Shown here: piece by piece, positions 35,021 to 45,200 of the stretch
Layout of the letters: each line of letters opens with the position of its first letter
Numbering within the stretch: position 1 is the first letter of the stretch
NCBI GenBank assembly: GCA_026874595.1
Contig: CM049306.1
Coordinates: 74,087,642 to 74,151,641 of the forward strand
Source: Sipunculus nudus
Lineage: Eukaryota; Annelida; Sipuncula; Golfingiida; Sipunculidae
Reading direction: 5' to 3'
Length of the DNA stretch: 64,000 nucleotides
Made by a program: the position numbers and the translations under genes
The notes under the pieces: model-generated
Database searches by the model: none
Told to the model about the DNA's origin: nothing
The model's input: the letters and a program-made list of their open reading frames with translations, nothing else

Positions 35021-36529
35021 ATGTGGCACTATATGACACAGGTTTTTGTGGCAATATATGTTGCCATTCTGACTGATTCGATTGCTGCAGAAGACCTCGC
35101 CTTGGCTGTTTTAGCGGAGGAGATGCAGGACGACGGTAAACGGCGGAAGTGGTGGGTGAGACCTTGGATGCAAACCAAAATACTCCTCGGCCTGTACGAG
35201 CAGCTGATTATTGAGCCGGGGATGGCTGACCACGCCAGCTTCAGGTATTTTCTTCGCCTCGATCCGCAAATGTTCTATGAACTGTTGGAAAGAGTTAGCC
35301 CCCGCATTCAACGTCAAGACACCATCTGGAGGAAAGCACTGCCTCAAAGCTTGAAGCTAGCCTGCACCGTCAGGTTTTTGGCTACTTGCTGCACATACAA
35401 GTCTCTGATGTACAACTTCCAAGTGGCACACAACACCCTTGCACTGTTCATACCGGAGGTGTGTGAAGCAATTATTTCGGAATATGCTGATGAAGTCCTT
35501 GCCATACCTACCACCATCCAGGGTTGGCTAGACATTTCTGAACTTTTCTCCAGAAGATGGAAATTTCGCTACTGCCTTGGAAATATAGACGGCAAACATA
35601 CTTCACTCTGGTGACCTTCGAGAGGCGTATCAACATATTACAACTACAAGGGCATCAATTCCATTGTTTTGATTGCCCTTGTTGATGCAGACTGCAGATT
35701 CACTTGGATAGATGTCGGTGCTAATGGATCATGTTCAGACAGTCCGATATTCGGGACCTGCGAACTCAAGACTACAATAGAGGATGGTACTATTGTTTTC
35801 TTTTCCACCAAAACCACTACCAGGGGATAACGAGGATCTACCTTATTTTATTATCGGAGATGAGGCTTTCCCCTTGAGGACCTGGCTTATGAAGCCCTAC
35901 AGTCGAAGAAATCTCACAGATGAAGAGCGGATATTTAACTACAGGCTTACTAGAGCCAGGAGAGTGGTTGAGAACGCCTTTGGAATATAAGTGCAGCGAT
36001 TTGCCTGTTTGTTGACTATACTGAAACTCTCTCCTAATAAATTGGAAAGTGTAACTATGGCTTGTGTTTGCCTGCAAAATATTATGCGGAGACGCTATTC
36101 TGCTATGCAAAATGCTTTCTTACGCAGCCAGGACCTACAGGGGATACTTGGTTCCTGGCATCAGGGACAAAATTTAATTGTGAACTTTCAACTAGGCCGT
36201 GGCAACAGAGCAACAAATGTAGCAAAGCATGCGAGGGATTATTTATTGGTGTCATTCTAGCTGGACGACTTCGGGATGGACGGCTTGGATAAGATTAGGA
36301 TTAGGTTTTGGTTTTAGGTTTTTAGGGTTAGGTTTTATGGTTAAGGTTAGGGTTATGTATCAGATTATCACTGTATCAATTACACCCTCTTTTAACTATT
36401 TATTACATATTAAGTTATATTGTCGTTCATTCAGAATGCCGTCCATCCCGAAGTCGTCCAGCCAGAATGTAACCTATTTATTAAGGTATTACTCACACCC
36501 TGTAGGAGCTGTGCCATGGCTGGAAGTGT
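35021..36529 (+). pseudogene. HARBI1-like (PIF/Harbinger) transposase, broken
   Basis: The N-terminal part shows RRKWWVRPWMQTK, FLRLDPQMFYELLERV, SLKLACTVRFLATCCTYKSL and HNTLALFIPEVCEAI, typical of Harbinger transposases. The catalytic region shows NIDGKHT (first Asp), [36 protein letters not shown] (second Asp) and [17 protein letters not shown] (Glu). The chain is broken by TGA at 35612-35614, a frame change near 35800, TAA at 35988-35990, and a 227-bp MITE at 36248-36474. The C-terminal tail (YYSHPVGAVPWLE) resumes after the MITE. All three catalytic acids are still legible. Confidence 0.9.
36248..36474. mobile_element. 227-bp MITE with telomere-like core
   Basis: Terminal inverted repeats of about 37 bp (GGTNNCATTCTRGCTGGACG then ACTTCGGGATGGACGGC) flank a core rich in TTAGGG/TTAGGTTTT units (36294-36356). 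An 8-bp target duplication TATTTATT lies at 36240-36247 and 36475-36482. Removing the element and one duplication restores the transposase reading frame exactly. The superfamily is unassigned; 8-bp duplications suggest hAT or a similar group. Confidence 0.88.
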
Positions 36530-37235
36530 TTCCCATAACAATAAAACTTGTTTAAAACTAAATTTCAGTTCATAACAAGAGACACTAAACAATAATTGTT
36601 GCTGTGTTGAAATGTGGTTTTGTAAAATTGTAATTGTATGCAAAAATTAGAAGTTGTGTAAAATGTAAATAATTTTGTGATATATCCTAATTAAAAGTTG
36701 ATTGTGCATCTGCCTTTTCAATAGAAATTATTCCTTAAATATATCCCTTGTCCCATAGTTTAAAAATGTAGTCAGAAAAGGTAAATATTAAATATAAAAA
36801 TAACAAATTTATTCCTCCATACACCCAATAGTTCAACAGTTCAACAGGATTAGAATACCTTATTGGTAAAAATGAAATAAAACATATGCTTCCGCTCTTA
36901 TAATACGAAAATGTAATTGCTCACAGCTATTTAATAAACACATGCCAATAAATCTTAGTTATTCATGTTCCCCATGTTATATCCTTTATGTTATTTTAAA
37001 TGAGAGGGTACCTGGCAACTGTCACACTAATGAAGAGTGATGTAACCATATGAAAAAAAGAAAGAAAATAGTGTATTTATATTAATATATATTGTTTTAG
37101 TCTAACCTCCAATAAATTATAAAATTTCTGGGTATTGTGGAATAAGGATTTGGGACCAAGTTTATGATTTATTTTGTTACCTTTCTATATTTGGATTTTT
37201 TACAACTATTTAGTTATGCACAACATTAGATTTAT

Positions 37236-37690
37236 TTAAAATAGGACGCACTGAGAAGACGTAGTAAGAACGTGCTGAAAACGTACAACAGACGCCATGA
37301 ACGTACACAGAACGTTAAGAGAACCTACTTGGGACTTCCTGGACGTAAAGAGAACGTCAAGAGAACCTACTTGGGACTTCCTGGGCGTAAAGAGAGCGTA
37401 TTGAAAACGTAGAGGACGCGCTGAGGACGTAGTAAGACCGCACAATGAACGCAGTATGGACGTACAATAGAAATGGTGGCAACCACTCGCATTCTATGTT
37501 CGTCCTTTGTACGTCCACTACTTTTTTTTGTACGTTTGCCGCGATCAACCGCGCTCAAGTTTTACAGGAAAACTTTGTCGTACAGGGTTGGCGATCATTG
37601 CGACCTGACGACGACCTCTGGAGACCATTGTACGTTCAACACCGCGACCACAACGTTTCCCGAGAACGTGGTGATCGTGGAGCCTAGAAC
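37236..37690. repeat. ACGT-dense subterminal region with 48-bp direct repeat
   Basis: ACGT-type words (AACGTA, GACGTA, TACGTC, TACGTT) occur about every 20-25 bp, mostly as AGAACGT or GACGTAG in the first half and TGTACGTCC or TACGTTT in the second. AACCTACTTGGGACTTCCTG occurs twice 48 bp apart (37322 and 37370). This resembles subterminal transposase-binding repeats of the Harbinger element. Confidence 0.55.
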
Positions 37691-37949
37691 GTGTATGTAT
37701 GAAAGTGGTTTTAAACAGCATCGAGGCTGAACAACCAAGAGTAACAAAGGAAAGATCCAGTCAGTGTTGACAAAATGAAACTTTGTCAGAGGCAAGGTGG
37801 GTTGCTCGATATACATGCCTGATATATTTCGTACATCTGTATACTGCTTACATTGACACTTTTGAGGGCATTTCTGTCAAAACCCTGAACACCAATTGTT
37901 CCAGAGGTTCGGGGCTCCGAAGTGAGATAACATCCTAATTGGCCTTTCA

Positions 37950-38434
37950 TTGTGGCATTCCAGTGTGCACATGTTTGGTTTCACAAGTCATCCAGTGAAC
38001 ATCTGCAGGGAAGTAGTAATCGCTTATGAAGAAATTGGATTGATACTGAAAGAATTCAAAGAGATACGGAAGAAGACAGAGGAAGGATTTGAGGAGCTGC
38101 TCAAAAACGTTGAGCAAATGGGAATGTCAGCCGGGTAAGGACAAGTGCAGGTACGCATGAGGTGCGCCAGACAAACTCATCGGAACAACGTAACATGGAA
38201 ACAAGTGACCCCAAGGCCTATTTTAGGAGAGCCGTCTTCATACAATATCTGAACGGACTTATAAAAGAAATGTCCGCAACATTTACCAAGATCTCTTGCC
38301 AAACCATACGAGTACTCTGCCTCATCCCAGATAAGCTGGATAAACTGAAGGACGAGAGGCAAGCAGAAATTAAGAGTTATTTTGGTCCATATTTACCCGG
38401 TCTGTCATCTTTTAAACAGGTAAAGAGGCTCTGA
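37950..38434 (+). pseudogene. hAT-like transposase relic, C-terminal part
   Basis: Fragments REVVIAYEEIGLILKEFKEI and KKTEEGFEELLKNVEQMGM, then after a stop and frame change DPKAYFRRAVFIQYLNGL with KEMSATFTK. The combination of a long amphipathic helix followed by (D/E).Y(Y/F)R...(F/Y)I.(F/Y)L..LI..(L/M)...F matches the region before the dimerisation domain of ZMYM1-like hAT transposases. It continues the relic at 34172-34500. Confidence 0.6.
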
Positions 38435-39074
38435 AAGCGCCGACGGGAAGAAGAACCACAGAAATCCACAGTCAACACTCAACATAGTCAATCCTTGACA
38501 ATTCCCGAATGTAAATAACATTCTATGTCTCCTGCTGCTCATGCCTGTCAGATGTGACCTTCGCAGGAAAATGAAGGAGGAACGCTCCAATGCGCTTATT
38601 CTTTTACACCTTTAAAGGGATATAAAATTAGATTTTGAGAAAATGATTTTATGTTTGCCAATAAACACCCCCGGCGGATGGTCCTTATAAACCCGTTGGA
38701 GTGGTACTATGTCAGGACAAAGAAATGTCACTTAGCCCTTTTTATTGTGTTAACTGTTTTCATGAAATTAATCATACATTAAAATAACTGTATTGGTACT
38801 ATATCTAATAATTTTCAGAATGATTCAAATCAATATAGAAAATGAGAAAATGCAGTTGATTGGTTCTATCTCTCTTTGTCTAAGTGAAATTAACTTTTAA
38901 CAGGACCTGGTGTTTTTCTTGGTTCTGAAATGTACAGTGGAAATACTGAATACGAAACTGAAGACGGCAGCAATATGTCGAGGCAGAACTTACTTGCATG
39001 GAGTTTTTCCGAAGATTACTGATTTGGGGAAATTTTGCACGTATCAACCCACGTATATACTTATATTCCTATAA
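38435..39074. other. AT-rich spacer
   Basis: No gene or repeat recognised. Confidence 0.45.
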
Positions 39075-39082
39075 CCTGTAAT

Positions 39083-39505
39083 CAGTCATGTATTCGAGTA
39101 CGCAATCCAGTACAAGTGCAAGTCCGAGTCCTTCAGGTTTTAGTCAGAGTCCGCCCACTTCTCGAGTCTTTTGGGACCCGTGTCTATAAGTCCGAATCCC
39201 AAATGCTACATTAATAAAAACCTTAACTTTCAAATCTGAGATCATCATGTGGATTTGTATGTTTACTTAAGGTTTTTAAATGAATTACATTAAAAATTTC
39301 CAGTGCTGAGTTTTTAAAACAGTATGTCCATGTTTTGTTATATTCTGTTATTAGTTCGTTCATGTAAGTCTTTATGGTGGGATTTAAAAATTGAATTTCA
39401 GGCCTTGCATGATTTTTTTTTTTTGCTTGACTCGAAATGAACTCGGCCTGATTCCTCGAGTCCTCGCCTCCGAGCCCAAGTCCGGACTCGAGTTCTGCAT
39501 CACAG
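39083..39505. mobile_element. hAT-type MITE A
   Basis: A 423-bp segment flanked by CCTGTAAT at 39075-39082 and 39506-39513. The ends are imperfect inverted repeats: CAGTCATGTATTCGAGTACG at the left, and at the right the complement of CTGTGATGCAGAACTCGAGT. GAGTCC-rich subterminal sequence occurs on both sides. The 8-bp duplication and CAGTG-like termini fit hAT. No protein is encoded. Confidence 0.7.
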
Positions 39506-39513
39506 CCTGTAAT

Positions 39514-39985
39514 GGGTCCGCGTAAACACCCAAAACACTGGTGTTTTGGGTACGTGTGACGAAACACCACGAAACACCCTTTTAAATTCGAATTTGAAGC
39601 AAAACACTGGCATCGGTTAATAAATTATCATCTGTTGCATGTGTCAATGCAGAATTGTGCCACTATTCTGTAAAATAAAAGAAAGCAATAGTGTTTTGTA
39701 CAACTGACAAGTACTCTGCTTGTTTGCGACTTGCGTCACTGGGGGGCAGCGTCATAGCTGGCATAAACGGCTGCCGTGTCCGCCGTTGAACCGACTACGG
39801 CACGAAACACTCGTTTTTATCTTTTTTCATAAATTTATGACAAAAAATTGCAGAGATATATTCATCACATGATTATTTATCGATTGGTGTTACGTTATGG
39901 GTTCAGGTTTGAATTAAGTGGAAGTTTCGTGGTGTTTTGTCACAGATACCCAAAACACCGGCGTTTTGTGTGTTTAGGGGGACCG
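39514..39985. mobile_element. hAT-type MITE B
   Basis: A 472-bp segment flanked by CCTGTAAT at 39506-39513 and 39986-39993. Terminal inverted repeats of about 60 bp: GGGTCCGCGTAAACACCCAA at the left against CGGTCCCCCTAAACACACAA read from the right, continuing through GGTGTTTTGGGTA and AAACACCACGAAAC. It contains no ORF of interest. Confidence 0.9.
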
Positions 39986-39993
39986 CCTGTAAT

Positions 39994-40524
39994 TTGTATC
40001 GATAAAGACTTATAGAACACCAACATTGTAATTGTTGTTTGCCTATTTCATTACGAAAACACTGTTCCTAATCCTCATCCTTGGTAGGTCACAAGTTTTG
40101 TTTATATCCCGATGTCTATTGGAGGATCGAGGAGGATCTTTTCAACTGAAATGTAAAATCAAATTTGATATTTGACTTTTCAAATAAAGAACTTTCCAAA
40201 CCAAGTACTCCAGCAGTAAAGACCCGATACGATTACCTACTCCTGGCATATCTTTGATTTAAAAAAAAATTATGGAAAACTTGCTCTAGAAAGGAAAAAT
40301 AATCATCGGGGTGACACACATTTAAGATCTATATTCACTCGTTTTTGTTTCAGTTGAATGAGCCATGCTTGTTTACGGAAGTTGTCTGAACTGGACAGTG
40401 ACTGACAGTCAGTGGCGGATCCAGTAATTCGAGAACAGGGGGCGCTTATATACTGGGTTAGCGGTTTGTGGGTATTCAGCAATATATACATAGATGCAAT
40501 ATTATATTATATTATATATTATAC

Positions 40525-40575
<51 letters not shown>

Positions 40576-40734
40576 TGAATCCTGTAAAATCCCGTACGAA
40601 AGCTTATAATCTGATAATCTAAAAGTCCATTTTGTCATTGTTTTGTCTGCAGTTCAACGATACAAAACAAGGGGATGGTCATAGCTCTTGATTTTTCTTG
40701 AATTTTTTTCCAGGGTCAATCGTAATTCCGTGGG
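39994..40734. other. Spacer with transposon terminus and (TA)n
   Basis: CAGTGGCGGATCCAG at 40414-40428 is a likely transposon end (see 23823-23836). (TA)n lies at 40529-40572. From about 40690 the sequence is the left half of a 170-bp repeat unit. Confidence 0.55.
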
Positions 40735-40739
40735 AATTT

Positions 40740-40838
40740 CAGAGGCTGATCAAGGATTGAGCAAGGGGGGAGGCTAGTGGATACTTTGCATAATCATACA
40801 AACATACATAAGGGTGCAGCCACCTGCCATAGACATTC

Positions 40839-40898
<60 letters not shown>

Positions 40899-42941
40899 TT
40901 TAGCTAAAAGTTAAACACGTTGGAGCACCAAGTTTTTACTCCTAGTTTCACGCCGTTCGGTAGTTTCAGGTGTCGGCTTTTTGAGACTAATTCACCGCGC
41001 TTGTTCAATAAGATGACCGACTTGTCGCTTTTGTTATGCAATATCCTGTATTTCTCCTTCATACAGAGGTTACATTGATCCCAGGTGCGATTAATTGTAT
41101 TAGAGCGTTGGATTATTTCCCAGGTAGTTGAATATTGTATTTGCTTTCTCTTTATGGTCCAAATGTGTTTCGAAAGTTCTGTTTCTTTTAGTAACGTTCA
41201 TTGCGAAATGATTTGTTGTTGTTATTGTACCGAATTTTGAATGGGCCACTTTCTTATCCAATGTCCTGAGCGCATTGGTATTCTGTCTTGACCGTTGCAT
41301 CATAAACAATATTGCTGACAAGGCAATTACCGTCTAAGGGTCATGTGTTTTTCTCTCTAAAGTTCTAGTTTTTTTTCGCTTGGTTGTTTTTTTGCAGTGA
41401 TTTTTTTGTTACAAGTTGTTATTATTTGCATCATATTTCTCATGCAACTGTAGCTGATTTAATTGCGTTTTTGTTAAAGACTTTGAGTAGTTTGTTATCC
41501 AGCGATAAATGCTCTTTGATCAGTTTTAAGAACTGTGCTCCGACATTTGTTTAGACATTCTTGCTGTATGGTAGGTTATACCAAATTATCTTTCTAGCTC
41601 TTTTTTTTCCTCCTTTTTTGTCCATTACTGCAGTTTCCAGCATTGGAAACAATGGAAACAATTACGGGGCCTGTCATTGCATCCCACCCCAAAATTTGAT
41701 ATAAAAGCTTCAGTATCCGAATAATAAATACATTGATTGTCATGATTCTTTCCATACATATTGACCAAGGAGTGTTTCAACATTTCCTGAAAACCGGTGG
41801 CGCTACTTTTATTTTTTTCTAATATTTATGCATTTTTTAGACCTTTAAATGAAGCAGCCCGGGTGTTGACAGAGCACAAACCGTAAAAAAGCGTAACCGT
41901 TAGACCTATAAACTTCTAACTGTACATCCAGGGAAGGCTCAGGCAAATCATCTAGATCATTGTGACCTATATTCTGTGAACTACAGCCCGAAAACATGAC
42001 TTTTAGTATCCAATGAGTCAATGTATCCTTTAGGCCTAGAATTTTTCTAAGGCAACATCCAAGGAGGTTCTGGGTACATCATTGTGGATTCTCCGAGTAC
42101 ATCTTAAATAAGGTCACTGTGACCTACATTCTGCAAGATGTGTGAAAGAACATGATTTTAGCAATTATAGGGCATATCATTAGGATATGATTTGCTACAG
42201 GTTGACCTAGAAACTTCTAATATGATTAAGATCCAGGGAGGTTCCTGTAACAACCCCATGAGGAAACCTGAAAAATGTCACTGTGACCTATTCTTTGAGC
42301 TATGTCAAAGAACATGACCTTTTGCTCTCTATTAGTCAGATGGTTACAAACAGCAGCAGTTGGACTTAAAAACGTCTAACTTAAGACCTAGGCAGTTTCT
42401 GGTAAAATTCTTGAAAAGAATACACAAGGTCCTTCTAGCAAATTTTCTAAGGCCTATGACCAAAAAGTATGATTTTCTACCCATATTTCAAGGTTGCTAT
42501 TCAAATATTTTTCATTAGATCATAACATCAGTTATTTATGCATGCGTCCCCCGTATGTCAAATTCAGCATGGCACATTTACGACTTGCTATTTTTACGAT
42601 AAAGCGAGGTGAAAAAAGGACATCCTTTTTTTTTAAATAAATCCTAAAACCTTCATGTTCACAAGCATGATTATATATCAGAGTCTAACGGAACTCTAAA
42701 ATCGCTTGAGAAATACTTGAGAAAGTCACAGTTTAGAGAACATGCAGGTCGCAAGTTTTAATGTTTGTAACAAATTTTGGAAAATGCCCATCTAATTAAT
42801 TTATAAATATAAAAAGACATGATCATGGTGCAGACACACGCATTTCATCAAAATGATAACAATGTTTCAAGCTGAGGGGGGAGGGGAAGGGGGGGGGGGG
42901 GGGCTTCAGCCTCCAAAGCTCCCCCTCTGGATCCGCCTCTG
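40740..42941 (-). mobile_element. 2.2-kb TIR element (complete copy)
   Basis: Ends are CAGAGGCTGATCAAGG at the left and the complement of CAGAGGCGGATCCAG at the right. A 5-bp duplication AATTT lies at 40735-40739 and 42942-42946. The flanks rejoin into a single unit of the 170-bp repeat family (GTGGGAATTT then CATAATG...ATTTTAAAGC), confirming the boundaries. The interior has the conserved ORF on the minus strand (41100-41321), (TA)n at 40842-40895, ~150-bp GGTCACNNTGACCT repeats at about 41930-42500, and a poly-G run. No transposase is seen; the superfamily is unknown to me. Confidence 0.85.
41100..41321 (-). CDS. ORF carried by the 2.2-kb element (copy 2)
   Basis: A 73-codon frame, 71 of 73 residues identical to the copy at 6777-6998. 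Unknown function. Confidence 0.35.
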   Translation of the reverse strand: MSAILFMMQRSRQNTNALRTLDKKVAHSKFGTITTTNHFAMNVTKRNRTFETHLDHKEKANTIFNYLGNNPTL

Positions 42942-42946
42942 AATTT

Positions 42947-43666
42947 CATAATGCACTATTGTAACATAGACCATTTTAAAGCTGTTTACCATATTAATCT
43001 AGAAACATATCTTGCAAATTTTTCCTGCCGATTTAAGTCATCAGGCAAGGTCAAGGTCTACTTCTTTATTTTATTTTACTATGATATTTGCAGCATTACA
43101 TTACAAAATAATTTCTGTTTATAATTACTATCTTATTTAATTTTCAAGAGACTGTAGGTTTGAGTGTATTTTCTGTTTTATCAAAAGCTATGCCTGTATT
43201 TTATGGAAATGTTTGGCTTATGTATGCATTTTATAGGAAATATCTATACTAAATTCGGACACTGTGACAAATATACTTTGTAAAACGTTTATTTGTATCA
43301 ATATTTTTCTTTTGTCTTGCGAACAAATCAGTTACTCTTTACTGGCATTCTCTGCTAATATGTTCAAAAGTTATCGCTTTCTCTATATTGGCATCAAGAT
43401 TCTTAGCACATGAAACGTAAACAAACGAATCTCTTGTTTTTAAAAAATGAAGTCAGAAGCTTATGCTAATGCAAATATGGTAAGTATTTTTGTTTACCAT
43501 TTAACAGCACCAAAATAGGCTTTATTCCTGAGAAATTCCTTTTAGAAAGGCCTTATCCTATGTAGAAATGGCTGCTTCGCAGAAAAAAATACTTTATTCA
43601 AAAGGGTGATGGAGTCTCAAATCATATAATATGACAGGAAGGAATTTAACAAAAACATCATAAACT
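42947..43666. other. Remainder of 170-bp unit and AT-rich spacer
   Basis: 42947 to about 43070 completes the split 170-bp unit (ATTTTAAAGCTGTTTACC, AGGCAAGGTCAAGGTCTA). The rest shows no gene. Confidence 0.55.
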
Positions 43667-44684
43667 AGATGTGTCGGAACGACACGAATGCCCCCGCCTG
43701 GGGCAAATTAGAAACATTTGTTAAATTTTGTAAAAAATTTTTAAGTTCAGGAGGTGTCATATGGTCAAAAGTAGGTCAACAAGGGCAAAATGCAAACACG
43801 ATCTGTAACGGGTCATTATCAAGCAACACACCTAAAATCAGGCCAGTATCTGCAGGCATTGTGAAAAAAGGTCCATACATGTGCATTTTTCATGAAATTT
43901 CTGTCTTTCATGAAATTTTCTATGTTCAGGATCTGTCAAATGGTCAAAAGTATGTCAACTGGGACAAAACAAGAACTCGATCTGTAACTGGTCATTATCT
44001 GCCAACACACCAAAAATCAGGCCCGTATCTGCAGGCATTGCGAAAAAAAGTCTGTACATGTGCACTTGTCATGAAAATTTATATTTTTTTATGAAATTTT
44101 TTATGTTAGGGCACCGTCAAACAGTCAAAAGTAGGTCAACTGGGACAAAACGTGAACTCGATCTGTAACTGGTCATTATCTGCCCAAACACCTTAATCAG
44201 GCCAATATCTGCAGGCCCTGGGAAAAAAAGTCCGTACCTGTGTATTTGTCATGAAAATTTCTATTTTTCATGAAATTTTCTAAGTTTAGGAGCCGTAAAA
44301 CGGTCAAAAATAGGTCAACCAGGACGAAACGCGAACTAGATCTGTAACTCGTCATTATCTGCCCACACACCAAAAATCAGGCCAATATCTGCAGGCAGTG
44401 CGAAAAAAGTCCCGTACATGTGTATTTGTCATGAAAATTTCTATTTTTCATGAAATTTTCTAAGATTAGGTGCCGTAAAACGGTCAAAAGTAGGTCAACC
44501 AGGACGAAACGCGTACTCGATCTGTAACTGGTCATTATCTGCCTACACACCAAAAATCAGGCCAATATCTGCAGGCATTGCGAAAAAAGTCCGTACTTGA
44601 TTTCGGAATGATGGAAGGACGAAAGGACGGAATGACGGACACGGGTAAAATTATATGCCCCGGCCACTTTGTGGCGGGGGCATA
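43667..44684 (+). mobile_element. Helentron/pearl-like non-autonomous element with ~180-bp core repeats
   Basis: The left end has a perfect hairpin GTGTCG-GAA-CGACAC (43671-43685) followed by GAATGCCCCCGCC. The core has five tandem units of 179-181 bp (marker GGTCATTATC at 43811, 43990, 44171, 44350, 44530). The right end has GACGGAATGACGGACACGGG and a hairpin at 44654-44684 (TATGCCCC.GCCAC, TTT loop, GTGGC.GGGGCATA) with one mismatch. The layout (short ends, tandem core, 3' hairpin, no TIRs, no ORF) is that of molluscan pearl/HINE elements. Frames read through it are artefacts of the tandem repeat. Confidence 0.82.
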
Positions 44685-45200
44685 AAAATGTTCCTGAATT
44701 TTATCTAACAATTCAACTAAATCACACGGAACGTGTATTTTTTTTTAAAATTCACCAGAGAGGAGTACTGCATAAAGCAGCAAAAACAAGGTACTCCGGT
44801 GCTGAGGACGTCATATCATTGTTTACTTGTGCTTGTTTGTTAAGGAATGAGCTGTCAGTGTGCTGGCCCTGGAAATCTGAGGGATCTTTCCCAGACAAAG
44901 ATGTTTCTAAATACATATCTACAAGCTTTACATGCTTCTCAGGTGGGTCCTCCAGAGTCCAAAAGTAAGCGTTAGAAAATGCCGCGAGGCAGCGATACCT
45001 AAGATTGCAATGAACATAGTTCAAGTGAAAAGTTTTGCAGCAAAATCGAACATATATCAACTTAAGTGTGCCCCATGCCGAAATGCCAAAAGAGTCCAGT
45101 CTACAGTTTACAGGGAACCAATCAGAGATATCTGCACTGTCTGGCTTAGCTTTTCTAAAGGCTACGCAGAGACGACGCAACATGGCTTAAGAACATACAG
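44685..45200. other. Unassigned segment with overlapping frames on both strands
   Basis: Frames of 143 codons (minus, 44752-45183) and 99 and 90 codons (plus) overlap. Neither shows a domain I recognise. The plus strand is upstream of, and co-oriented with, the relic at 45201-46254 and may be its decayed N-terminal part. Confidence 0.35.

Larger units (their letters stand above)
34760..37700 (+). mobile_element. PIF/Harbinger element relic inserted in hAT-like relic
   Basis: The element is defined by a Harbinger transposase relic (35021-36529) and by flanking DNA dense in ACGT motifs on both sides (34780-34935 and 37250-37680). The exact terminal inverted repeats and TWA target duplication were not pinned down; CTCGGGAACCTTTACG near 34798 versus the complement of CCGAGAACG near 37665 is the best candidate pair. 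Sequence on either side belongs to one hAT-like relic in correct order, which implies insertion into it. Confidence 0.6.

Noticed and set aside
43669-44094. 141-codon frame in the 180-bp tandem array
   Set aside because: Translation repeats with the array unit; it is a by-product of the Helentron-like element.
43811-44600. CRISPR-like array
   Set aside because: Units are 180 bp, contiguous and diverged, with no short repeats separated by unique spacers, in a eukaryotic context.
44752-45183. 143-codon minus-strand frame
   Set aside because: No domain, no signal; it overlaps plus-strand frames upstream of a co-oriented relic. Left as unassigned rather than called a gene.
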